This document shows, one piece after another, positions 21,050 through 28,986 of a stretch of DNA of 48,989 nt. The position numbers and the translations under genes were made by a program. Origin of the DNA: Gammaproteobacteria bacterium (GTDB lineage Bacteria > Pseudomonadota > Gammaproteobacteria > Steroidobacterales > Woeseiaceae); assembly GCA_009937615.1 (NCBI GenBank), contig JAACFB010000029.1:1-48989 (forward strand). The letters run 5' to 3'. Positions within the stretch are counted from its first letter, which is position 1; every line of letters starts with the position of its first letter. A model generated the notes under the pieces. It saw only the letters and a list, made by a program, of their open reading frames with translations. It was not told the origin of the DNA and made no database searches.

Positions 21050-22437
21050 TGGGCGATCAGTCAAACCGCGCGGCGCATGGCGCGTCAATGTATGAAAGCG
21101 CGACCAAGATCTACCCTCGGGAGATGCGGGGCCGGTTCGCCAACCTGTCCCGCGTTGCCACGGTCACGCTGCTCGGCCTGTTTTACGCCCTGCCCTGGCT
21201 GTCGTGGGACGGGCGGCAGGCAGTCTTGTTCGACCTGCCTGCACGCAAATTCCATCTGCTCGGCCTGACGCTTTGGCCGCAGGATTTCCCCTATCTCGCG
21301 CTGCTGCTGATCATCGCGGCACTGTCGCTGTTTTTTTTCACCGCGCTTGCCGGCCGCATCTGGTGCGGCTTTGCCTGTCCGCAGACGGTCTGGACCGAGG
21401 CCTTCATCTGGATGGAGCAGTTTACCGAGGGCACCCGGTCCCAGCGCATGAAACTCGACCAGGCGCCTTGGAGCTGGGACAAGCTGCGCCGCAAAGGGTC
21501 CAAACAGTTTCTCTGGATCACGTTCTCGCTATGGACCGGGTTCTCGTTCGTCGGGTATTTCGTGCCGATTCGCGAACTCGGCGTCGCCATAGCCCAGCTG
21601 GACATTTCAGGGTGGACCCTTTTTTGGGGCCTGTTCTACAGCTTCGCGACTTACGGCAATGCCGGCTATATGCGGGAACAGGTCTGCAAGTACATGTGCC
21701 CCTACGCGCGTTTCCAGAGTGCGATGTTCGACAAGGACACGCTGATCATCTCTTATGACCCCAAACGGGGAGAGCCTCGGGGCGGACGCAAGCGCTCGTT
21801 GGACCACAGGGCGGCCGGCCTGGGCGACTGCATTGACTGCACCCTTTGCGTGCAGGTCTGCCCGACCGGGATCGACATTCGCGACGGGCTGCAGTACGAG
21901 TGCATCGCCTGCGCCGCCTGCATCGACGCCTGCGATTCGGTGATGGACAGAATGAACTACCCGCGCGGCCTGGTTCGGTTCACCACCGAAAAAGCACTGG
22001 AGGGCCAGACCGTACGCGTGCTGCGCCCCAGGATGCTCGTTTATGCGGCGCTGCTCGCGATTCTGACCGGCGGCCTCGTGACCTCGATGGTGACGCGAAC
22101 GCCGATCATTCTCGACGTTATTCGGGATCGCAACACGCTTTTCCGGGAATTACCGGGCGACCAGATCGAAAACAGCTACACGCTCAAAATCATCAACCAG
22201 AGCAAGGACGCGAGAAGCTTCAGGCTTTCCGTTGCGGGCGTGACCGGGTTGTCACTCGACGGGGTGAGCGATGAAATAACGGTCGCTGGCGGCGGCGTGC
22301 TGTCGCTGCCGGTCAGGGCACGGGCCCACCGTGACCACGCCTATGGCATCATGGACATTGCGTTCGCGGTTACGGCGATCGACGATGAGCGTGTGGTCGT
22401 GATGGAAGACAGTCGCTTTCTCGGGCCCGCGCCCTGA
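21049..22437 (+). CDS. ccoG: Cytochrome c oxidase accessory protein CcoG (polyferredoxin)
   Basis: Inner-membrane iron-sulfur protein of 462 residues. CcoG reduces Cu(II) to Cu(I) for cbb3 assembly. Cysteine clusters are visible: CGFACPQTVW, CKYMCPYARFQ, then two ferredoxin-like sets CIDCTLCVQVCP and CIACAACIDACD. About five helices are spread around these, and an Ig-like C-terminal domain (about 355-455) follows. Length matches the family. Its stop overlaps the start of ccoH by one base. Confidence 0.94.
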   Translation: MGDQSNRAAHGASMYESATKIYPREMRGRFANLSRVATVTLLGLFYALPWLSWDGRQAVLFDLPARKFHLLGLTLWPQDFPYLALLLIIAALSLFFFTALAGRIWCGFACPQTVWTEAFIWMEQFTEGTRSQRMKLDQAPWSWDKLRRKGSKQFLWITFSLWTGFSFVGYFVPIRELGVAIAQLDISGWTLFWGLFYSFATYGNAGYMREQVCKYMCPYARFQSAMFDKDTLIISYDPKRGEPRGGRKRSLDHRAAGLGDCIDCTLCVQVCPTGIDIRDGLQYECIACAACIDACDSVMDRMNYPRGLVRFTTEKALEGQTVRVLRPRMLVYAALLAILTGGLVTSMVTRTPIILDVIRDRNTLFRELPGDQIENSYTLKIINQSKDARSFRLSVAGVTGLSLDGVSDEITVAGGGVLSLPVRARAHRDHAYGIMDIAFAVTAIDDERVVVMEDSRFLGPAP

Positions 22438-22601
22438 TGTCCGATCGCGACACGGAGCCCTGGTACCGGTATTTCTGGCCGTGGTTCATCATCGCCCTGC
22501 TCGGCTCGGCCGTCACGGCGAGCCTGTACACGGTCTACCTCGCAGTCAGTACGGCGGAGCCTGTTTTGACGACGTCCGACAGCCACAGTAATGAGCCTTA
22601 G
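22437..22601 (+). CDS. ccoH: FixH/CcoH-family protein, short form
   Basis: The product has 54 residues: PWYRYFWPWFIIALLGSAV is the classic start of FixH, with one helix to about residue 37, then a short periplasmic tail. Full-length FixH/CcoH proteins are about 150 residues with a periplasmic domain, which is absent here. It overlaps ccoG (1 bp) and ccoI (11 bp), so it is embedded in the operon and is probably a genuine reduced form, not debris. CcoH joins the oxidase during assembly. Confidence 0.75.
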   Translation: MSDRDTEPWYRYFWPWFIIALLGSAVTASLYTVYLAVSTAEPVLTTSDSHSNEP

Positions 22602-24987
22602 CCACTGCTTCCACTGCGCGTTACCGGTTCCGCCCAGCGATGACTTCCAGGTCGACATTGACGGTGAGCTCAAACCCGTCTGCTGCCCGGGATGCAAGGC
22701 CGTCGCCGAGCTGATCCGCGATGCCGGCTTGTCCCGTTACTACGCGATGCGCGAGACGCCCGTGCCGGGACTGGGCAAGCCCGCTGAAGACCAGGCCGAG
22801 TGGCAGATATTTGACCGAGCCGACATGGTTGACTCATTCGCGGTCATCGGTGACACCGGGGCCGAAGCCACGGTCTATGTCGGCAAGATGTATTGTGCAG
22901 CATGCAGCTGGCTCATCGAGACCACGCTGGGAAAAATGCCGGGCGTCGCGAGCGCGCATGTCAATCCGATCACGCATCGCCTGATCGTTGCCTGGAATAC
23001 CGCCGAGACTGGCCTCGGCACCATTCTCGCGACGCTGGCTCGGCTCGGGTACGAGCCGCAGCCGCTGGCACCTGAAGCCGGACCGCGTCCGGAAGTCACT
23101 GAACAACGCCTCGCGCTGAAGCGCCTCCTCGTCGCGTCGCTCGGCATGATGCAGGTCATGATGTTTGCAATCGGCCTCTACGCCGGGGATTACCAGGGCA
23201 TGGCGCCCGAAATGCAGGGCTTTTTGCGGCTCGTCAGCTTCGTTGTGACCACCCCGGTCGTATTTTATTCGGCGCGGCCCTTCTTCGTTGCCGCCTGGCG
23301 CGGCGTAATTTCGCGCGCCCCCGGTATGGACCTGCCCGTATCTATCGCGATCGGCGCCGCCTATGCCGCATCGGTCTATGCGATGCTGACCAATGCGCCT
23401 GCCGTGTGGTTCGACTCGGTCACGATGTTCGTTTTCTTCCTGACCCTGGGCCGATTCCTGGAAATGCGTGCGCGGCATCGCTCTGTCGACCGCGGCTCGG
23501 CGCTCTCCAACGTTCTCCCGAACACGGCAACGCGAATCCGCGACGGCGAGCGCCAGGTCGTTCCGGTTGCCCGACTCGAACCGGGCGACCGTCTGCTGAT
23601 CCGGCCCGGCGAGGCGATTCCAGCCGACGGCGCCATAGTGACGGGCCGTACGTCTGTCGACGAAGCCCTGCTGACGGGTGAGCCCGAACCCGTTACCCGC
23701 GCGACGGGCGACGTCGTCGTTGCAGGCAGCATCAACCTTGACGGCCTGATTGAAATGCGCGTCCGGTCGACCGGGAACGACACGACGCTTGGAGTCATCG
23801 GTCGCCTCAGCGAACGTGCTCGCTATGCGCGGCCGGCGTTCGTCCAGCTTTCCGATCGCATCGCAAGCTACATCGTCGTCGCAATTCTGCTGGTTGCAGC
23901 AGCCGTCGGGATTTACTGGTACCTGCAGGCGCCCGATCGCGCATTCGTGATCACGCTGTCGGTGCTCGTGGTTACCTGCCCCTGTGCACTGGCGCTCGCT
24001 ACGCCTGCCGCATTTGCTGCCGCTGGCACGCGCCTCGCAGAGCTGCGTCTGCTCGTCACCAACGGCAATGCGATCGAGGTGATGTCGCGGGCGACTACCG
24101 TGCTGTTCGACAAGACCGGAACGCTTACGCTGGGCAAGCCCGAAATCCTGACGACGACGTTGCTCGTTCAGGATTTCGACGAGCTGACCTGCCTGCAGTA
24201 CGCGGCTGCTCTCGAAACGGTATCGTCGCATCCGATCGCGTCAGCTTTTGCGCTCGCTGATAATCCTTTCGTGGCATCGGCACAATCCGTGGTTATCGGC
24301 CGCGGTGTGGAGGGTACGATTAGCGGGCGAACATGCCGCCTTGGCAGCCAAGAGTTTGTGACGGGCCCGGACTCGTCGACCGCAGCGAATGATCTCGACG
24401 CCACCAGCGTCTACCTCGCGGTTGGCGGCCGGCCGGTCGCTCGATTTTCGCTGGCAGACCGGCTCCGCCCGGATGCGGCTCGTACCCTGGAATCCCTCCA
24501 TCACCTTGGCTTGGCGACGGGTCTTGTCAGCGGGGACGCCGGGCCGCCGGTCAGCAAGGTCGCGGGCGCACTGGGCATCTCCGAGTTTCACGCCAACTGT
24601 ACGCCGGAATCCAAGCTGGACATCATCCGCCAAGCGCAAGCCGCCGGCGAGACCGTCGTCATGGTCGGTGACGGCATTAACGACGCGCCGGTTCTCGCCG
24701 GCGCTGACGCGTCGATCGCGCCGAGTCATGGCGCCCTGATTGCCCAGACCAGCGCCGACATCATCATGCTCGGCGATTCCCTTGAGCCCGTCGTAACAGC
24801 CGTCCGAACGGCCCGGCAGACGATGCGCGTCGTGCGGCAGAACCTGCTCTGGGCGGTCGTATACAATGTATCGGCGTTACCGCTTGCGGCGCTCGGCTAC
24901 GTGCCACCGTGGGCGGCAGCCATCGGCATGAGCATGAGCTCGCTGATCGTGGTTCTGAACGCGCTGCGCCTGAGCCGATTTGCCTGA
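22591..24987 (+). CDS. ccoI: Copper P1B-type ATPase for cbb3 assembly
   Basis: Exports Cu(I) to the periplasm for insertion into the CcoN active site. It has 798 residues. N-terminal Cys-rich segment CFHC...CCPGC (6-9, 31-35) typical of CcoI/FixI; heavy-metal domain with CAAC (102-105); eight helices with the CPC motif in VVTCPCALALATP; TGEP in LLTGEPEP; phosphorylation site DKTGTLT; hinge GDGINDAP. All catalytic motifs are intact. The N-terminal Cys-rich region and operon position separate it from the CopA efflux pump. Confidence 0.95.
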   Translation: MSLSHCFHCALPVPPSDDFQVDIDGELKPVCCPGCKAVAELIRDAGLSRYYAMRETPVPGLGKPAEDQAEWQIFDRADMVDSFAVIGDTGAEATVYVGKMYCAACSWLIETTLGKMPGVASAHVNPITHRLIVAWNTAETGLGTILATLARLGYEPQPLAPEAGPRPEVTEQRLALKRLLVASLGMMQVMMFAIGLYAGDYQGMAPEMQGFLRLVSFVVTTPVVFYSARPFFVAAWRGVISRAPGMDLPVSIAIGAAYAASVYAMLTNAPAVWFDSVTMFVFFLTLGRFLEMRARHRSVDRGSALSNVLPNTATRIRDGERQVVPVARLEPGDRLLIRPGEAIPADGAIVTGRTSVDEALLTGEPEPVTRATGDVVVAGSINLDGLIEMRVRSTGNDTTLGVIGRLSERARYARPAFVQLSDRIASYIVVAILLVAAAVGIYWYLQAPDRAFVITLSVLVVTCPCALALATPAAFAAAGTRLAELRLLVTNGNAIEVMSRATTVLFDKTGTLTLGKPEILTTTLLVQDFDELTCLQYAAALETVSSHPIASAFALADNPFVASAQSVVIGRGVEGTISGRTCRLGSQEFVTGPDSSTAANDLDATSVYLAVGGRPVARFSLADRLRPDAARTLESLHHLGLATGLVSGDAGPPVSKVAGALGISEFHANCTPESKLDIIRQAQAAGETVVMVGDGINDAPVLAGADASIAPSHGALIAQTSADIIMLGDSLEPVVTAVRTARQTMRVVRQNLLWAVVYNVSALPLAALGYVPPWAAAIGMSMSSLIVVLNALRLSRFA

Positions 24988-24995
24988 ATGATGCG

Positions 24996-25163
24996 ATGAA
25001 TATTCTCTACCTGCTGATACCGCTGGCTCTGCTGCTTCTCGGCGGGGCCGTCTGGGCTTTCTTCTGGGCCGTCGGCTCCGGCCAGTTCGACGACCTGGAT
25101 ACGCCCGCCGTACGGGTCGTCATGGACGACGACGAGCGGCCGGACGATGAAATAGCACCATGA
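24996..25163 (+). CDS. ccoS: cbb3-type oxidase assembly protein CcoS
   Basis: The product has 55 residues: one helix (ILYLLIPLALLLLGGAVWAFFWAV) followed by GQFDDLDTPA, the CcoS signature, and an acidic tail. CcoS is needed for cofactor insertion into the oxidase. It begins 8 bp after ccoI and overlaps the next gene by 4 bp. Confidence 0.92.
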   Translation: MNILYLLIPLALLLLGGAVWAFFWAVGSGQFDDLDTPAVRVVMDDDERPDDEIAP

Positions 25164-25864
25164 CCGACAGTTTGCCGGCTTTGGGCGCCGCCTGGTTGAC
25201 CGGACTGTTGGGCAGCGCGCACTGCCTGGGCATGTGTGCCGGCATGTCAGGACTGTTCGCGGTCCGTGCGGAGGTAAGCAGCCTCAGGTCAAGGCTGGCA
25301 CTGGCCGCAGCCTATAACGCCGGGCGCTTGGTCACCTATGCCTTGCTCGGGCTGCTCGTCGCGACGCTCGGCAGTAAACTCGTTGCGGCCATCCCGGCCG
25401 CGGCGAGCCCGGTGCGTGTCCTGGCCGGCGCCGTAATCGTGTTGATAGGCCTGCAGATAGCATTCGACTGGCGTTTGCTGCAGCCGCTGGAGCGCATGGG
25501 CGCGGCGCTCTGGAAGCCGCTCTCCCCGCTCGCGAGGCGCCTGGTCCCTGTCACCAGCACGCCGGCGGCGTTCGGCCTGGGCCTGCTTTGGGGTTGCCTG
25601 CCCTGCGGGCTGATATACAGCGTGCTGCTCGTTGCATCAGCCAGCAGCCAGCCTATGGCCGGGGCGCTGGTTATGCTAGCTTTTGGCCTCGGCACGATGC
25701 CGGCGATGCTTGCAACCGGCCTGGGAGCGGCGCAACTGTCTCGGGCAATGCAGCGCCGCCCCACCCGGCTCGCCCTCGGTCTGCTGATCGCCGTTCTCGG
25801 TCTGCTGACGCTGGCCATGCCGATGCTGGGACTCATATTGCCGGTCACGCACCAACATCAATAA
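25160..25864 (+). CDS. TauE/SafE-type (UreH/DsbD-like) membrane protein of the cco operon
   Basis: Integral membrane protein of 234 residues with about six helices. Two repeats each carry a Cys pair: GSAHCLGMCAGM near residue 20 and WGCLPCGLIYSV near 153. This matches the UreH/DsbD-like transmembrane family that commonly follows ccoS in gammaproteobacteria. The paired Cys/Met motifs suggest copper handling or thiol transfer during oxidase assembly, but the biochemical role is not settled. It overlaps ccoS by 4 bp and ends the operon core. Confidence 0.8.
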   Translation: MTDSLPALGAAWLTGLLGSAHCLGMCAGMSGLFAVRAEVSSLRSRLALAAAYNAGRLVTYALLGLLVATLGSKLVAAIPAAASPVRVLAGAVIVLIGLQIAFDWRLLQPLERMGAALWKPLSPLARRLVPVTSTPAAFGLGLLWGCLPCGLIYSVLLVASASSQPMAGALVMLAFGLGTMPAMLATGLGAAQLSRAMQRRPTRLALGLLIAVLGLLTLAMPMLGLILPVTHQHQ

Positions 25865-25877
25865 TCGGGAACACACA

Positions 25878-26831
25878 ATGCTGACACGTCGCGCTTATCT
25901 GAAACATACCGCCCTGCTGGGCGCCGCAGCAACGCTGCCCGGCAGTCTGCTACATGCCCTGGAAAGCCGCGAGTTGATCAAGCGGACGATTCCGAAGACC
26001 GGCGAGGAACTGCCGATTGTCGGCCTGGGCACATCGGCCACGTTTCGCCAGGTCGCGATGAGCGGCGACACCTCGCCGCTCAGGCGCGTTGTCGAAACGC
26101 TTGTCGACAATGGCTGCAAGGTGCTCGATACCGCGCCCTCATACAATAATGCGGAGGAAGTTTGCGGCCGCCTCGCTCGCGAAGCCGGCCTGACCGACAC
26201 GATCTTCTGGGCGACCAAGGTCAATGTGGTGCCGCGCCGGAGCGACGAGAAGGCAGACCCGGCAAAGGCTCGGGAGCAGGTCGAGCGCTCGTTCGAACGC
26301 ATCGGCAAGAAGCCGGTCGACCTGATACAGGTTCACGATGTGTCCGACATCCCGGGCCACATGCCGATCATCCAGGAGTACAAGGAAGCGGGCCGGATTC
26401 GTTACCTTGGCGTTACATCGACGCGCAAGCACCAGTACGAGACGCTCGAGAGGGCAATGCGCGACTACCCGATCGATTTCATCGGCGTCGACTATGCGGT
26501 AGACAATCGCTCCGCGGCCGAGCGGATCCTGCCATTGGCGGAAGAGCTCGGTATTGCCGTGCTCGTCTACGTGCCGTTCGGCCGTACCCGGCTCTGGCAG
26601 CGCGTGAGCGGCCTCGAGGTCCCGGATTGGGCCCGGGAAATCGGCGCCGATACCTGGGGCCGGTTCTTTATCAAGTATGCGGCGGCACACCCGACCGTTA
26701 CCTGCGTTACGCCCGCCACGAGCAAACCCCACCACATGCTCGATAATATCGGTGCCGCTTACGGGGAACTGCCCGATGCAGTGCTGCAAAAGCGGATGGA
26801 AGCCTATGTCGACGCGCTGCCCGCGGCGTGA
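25878..26831 (+). CDS. Tat-exported aldo/keto reductase
   Basis: The product has 317 residues. The leader LTRRAYLKHTALLGAAATLPG has a twin-arginine motif, so the folded enzyme should be periplasmic. The AKR barrel follows with catalytic-type residues Asp/Tyr in DTAPSYNN, Lys in FWATKVN and His in IQVHDV, and nucleotide-binding segments near the C-terminus (VTPATSKPHHMLDN). Substrate unknown. It starts 13 bp after the last cco-operon gene, where hemN or fnr are often found, and may be co-transcribed by chance or by function. A periplasmic NADPH-type enzyme is puzzling unless the cofactor is loaded before export. Confidence 0.85.
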   Translation: MLTRRAYLKHTALLGAAATLPGSLLHALESRELIKRTIPKTGEELPIVGLGTSATFRQVAMSGDTSPLRRVVETLVDNGCKVLDTAPSYNNAEEVCGRLAREAGLTDTIFWATKVNVVPRRSDEKADPAKAREQVERSFERIGKKPVDLIQVHDVSDIPGHMPIIQEYKEAGRIRYLGVTSTRKHQYETLERAMRDYPIDFIGVDYAVDNRSAAERILPLAEELGIAVLVYVPFGRTRLWQRVSGLEVPDWAREIGADTWGRFFIKYAAAHPTVTCVTPATSKPHHMLDNIGAAYGELPDAVLQKRMEAYVDALPAA

Positions 26832-26858
26832 CGCCGGGAGCTCGCTGCCGGTTTATGC

Positions 26859-28004
26859 TCAGTTGCTCGCGGAATCCACGGTCATTCTGACCGAGATAAG
26901 CTCCAGCAGGTCTTTGAGCGAGATCATGCCGACGAGCTGACCGCGATCGACGACCATGTATCGGGGCGATTTTCGGCCGCTGACAATGTCTGCGAGCAGC
27001 TTACTGGTGCTGGTATCCGATGAGACGGTATTGCTTTCCGAACAGGGTTCCATCAGGTCGCGCACCCGTGCAGTGGCTCGCTCCCCTTTCGCCAGCTTCT
27101 TCAGGCTGTCGATGCTGATGCCGCCGAGAAGCCTGTCGGCTTCCACGACCGGATACATCTTGAAGTGGTGCCGGTAGACGTAATCATCGAGCCATTCTTC
27201 GATCGAGATTGACGGCGGTACCGTAACCAGTTCACGGCGCATGAAGTTGGCGACGGGCTGGTCCCTGAACATCTCGCCGACGATCAGCTGCTGGTACGAC
27301 GCCGTCGCCGCACCGCGAACAAATATTCCGATCAGGAACCACCACATGCCGCCGATCAGGTTGCCGCGTAAGAACGCGATGCCCCCGACCACCATCAGCA
27401 CCATCCCGAATCCGCGGCCGATCTGGCTGGAGACCTGTGTTGCGGCACGCAGGTCGCGTTTCAGGTGCCAGAGCACAGCCCTCAGCACGCGGCCACCATC
27501 CAGCGGGAACGCGGGCACCAGGTTGAAGATTGCGACGGTCAGGTTGATCAACGCGATCGTATAGCAGACGCCCGTCACAGGTACCGGCCAGCCCTGCGCC
27601 GTTCCAAGCGCCTCGATGCCCAGGAATACATAGGCCAGAATGAAGCTCGCGACGGGCCCTGCGATCGCCATCAGCAGTTCGGCCCTCGGGTTCGGCGGTT
27701 CCTGCTCCATCTCGGCCACGCCCCCGAATATGAACAGCGTGATACCCCGTATCGTCATGCCGAACCGGCGAGCCACGAATGAGTGCGAGAACTCGTGAAA
27801 GACGATCGAAAAGAACACGGCGACCGCGACCGCTATGCCCATCCAGGCGTAGGTCGTTCGCGACAGTCCGGGATACTGTTCGGGGAACATGCCGGCGCCA
27901 AGCGACCAGCTGATCAGCAGCGCGAGAAGCAGCCAGCTGAAGTCCAGCTTTACCTCGAAGCCAAACAGAGAGAACAGTCGAACCTGGCGAACGCCCGAGG
28001 TCAC
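26859..28004 (-). CDS. Site-2-type zinc metalloprotease (M50) with CBS domains
   Basis: Intramembrane protease of 381 residues. Six or so helices carry the zinc motif HEFSH (FFSIVFHEFSHSFVARRFG) and the second metal motif NLVPAFPLDGGR. A C-terminal tandem CBS module (about 245-375) follows and may sense adenine nucleotides. This is the SpoIVFB-like / archaeal S2P subclass, distinct from RseP because it has no PDZ domain. The natural substrate, perhaps an anti-sigma factor or a membrane regulator, is unknown. It is followed at 6 bp by the end of the Sel1 gene, which is upstream on the same strand, so the two are probably co-transcribed. Confidence 0.88.
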   Translation of the reverse strand: MTSGVRQVRLFSLFGFEVKLDFSWLLLALLISWSLGAGMFPEQYPGLSRTTYAWMGIAVAVAVFFSIVFHEFSHSFVARRFGMTIRGITLFIFGGVAEMEQEPPNPRAELLMAIAGPVASFILAYVFLGIEALGTAQGWPVPVTGVCYTIALINLTVAIFNLVPAFPLDGGRVLRAVLWHLKRDLRAATQVSSQIGRGFGMVLMVVGGIAFLRGNLIGGMWWFLIGIFVRGAATASYQQLIVGEMFRDQPVANFMRRELVTVPPSISIEEWLDDYVYRHHFKMYPVVEADRLLGGISIDSLKKLAKGERATARVRDLMEPCSESNTVSSDTSTSKLLADIVSGRKSPRYMVVDRGQLVGMISLKDLLELISVRMTVDSASN

Positions 28005-28009
28005 TGCCG

Positions 28010-28624
28010 TCAGTCGATGCGACCAGCCTGCATGGTCTTGCCACCCAGCTTCTCCACCCAGCTCTCAGCGACGTGCTGGGCGGCGAGAAGATCGTCCGCG
28101 TTCACCTTGCCCGCGAGTTCCTCCGCCTTGTAAGCAGCGTCACGATCACCGAGCTCCCCGGCGACAAAGTACCATTGATAGGCTTCGGCAATACTCAGTG
28201 CTACGCCGCGGCCGTTCTTAAAAACATTGGCAAGCGCTTTCTGCGCTGAAACAAGTCCCTGTTCGGCCGAGAGCCGATACCACTTGGCGGCTTCCTCGTC
28301 GTTCATCGGCACGCCCCAGCCGTTCGCGTACATGACGCCGAGATTGAATTGCGCCTCACTGTGCCCCTGCTCGGCAGCCAGTCCATACCATTTGAGCGCC
28401 AGCGCGTCGTCCATGGCCACGCCAAAGCCATTGCCATAAAGACGCGCCACACAGAACTGCGCGACCGGGTCGCCCTGCTCGGCGATCGGCAGACATTCAG
28501 CCAATGACGTCGCGTAATCCGCCTCGTTGTAGGCGGCGAGGCCTTTCTCGAGATCGGCCATCAGGCTCGTGGCCGGTGAAAACAGTATCGCGATAACCAA
28601 TGCGGTCCGGACGGTATCACGCAT
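28010..28624 (-). CDS. Secreted Sel1-repeat protein
   Basis: The product has 204 residues with a signal peptide (MRDTVRTALVIAILFSPATSLMA). Four Sel1-like (tetratricopeptide-related) repeats follow: AEQGDPVAQFCVARLYGNGFGV, then similar units with WYGLAAEQGHSEAQFNLGVMY and WYRLSAEQGLVSAQ, each about 36 residues. Sel1 repeats are protein-interaction scaffolds. I start at ATG 28624 because GGAGGT sits 7 nt upstream; a longer open frame lacks a signal sequence. Probably in one unit with the M50 protease, perhaps as a periplasmic partner. Confidence 0.85.
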   Translation of the reverse strand: MRDTVRTALVIAILFSPATSLMADLEKGLAAYNEADYATSLAECLPIAEQGDPVAQFCVARLYGNGFGVAMDDALALKWYGLAAEQGHSEAQFNLGVMYANGWGVPMNDEEAAKWYRLSAEQGLVSAQKALANVFKNGRGVALSIAEAYQWYFVAGELGDRDAAYKAEELAGKVNADDLLAAQHVAESWVEKLGGKTMQAGRID

Positions 28625-28986
28625 GACGTCAACCTCCTCTCTGCACCCCTGCCTTGAGACTCGGCAGCGGTTAGCGCTATTTCCGCAGAGACGGGGCAAA
28701 AATGCCATCGGGAGAACTACTTAGAACCGTTCGAGATTCGTGTACGGGGCGGATATCGCCCGCGGTGAAAGTCCGGATTGGCCGCGGTGATTGTCTGTCT
28801 GCGATGCGCCGGATGGCCCGCCAACCTTTGTCCGCCGATCGCTCAAAAAATACTTGCGAGTGTAAGCATTTGCGCGAAGCATCAAAAAAGTTATGCTGAG
28901 GTTCCAAAAAAAACGATCTGCACCGCGTATTTCCCGCGAAAGCAGCTTTCGCATCTATCGAATCTCCTCGCTGGGGCGGCCTGAAG
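28625..28986. other. Non-coding gap between Sel1 protein and HerA-like ATPase
   Basis: 362 bp between divergent genes. It must hold both promoters. It has A/T-rich runs near 28848-28855 and 28886-28914 against a GC-rich background. I see no coding pattern, clear operator or RNA fold. Confidence 0.5.

Noticed and set aside
22834-24231. 465-codon open frame antisense to ccoI
   Set aside because: Long antisense frames are common in GC-rich genes. It is charged and repetitive with no domain, while ccoI on the other strand has every catalytic motif.
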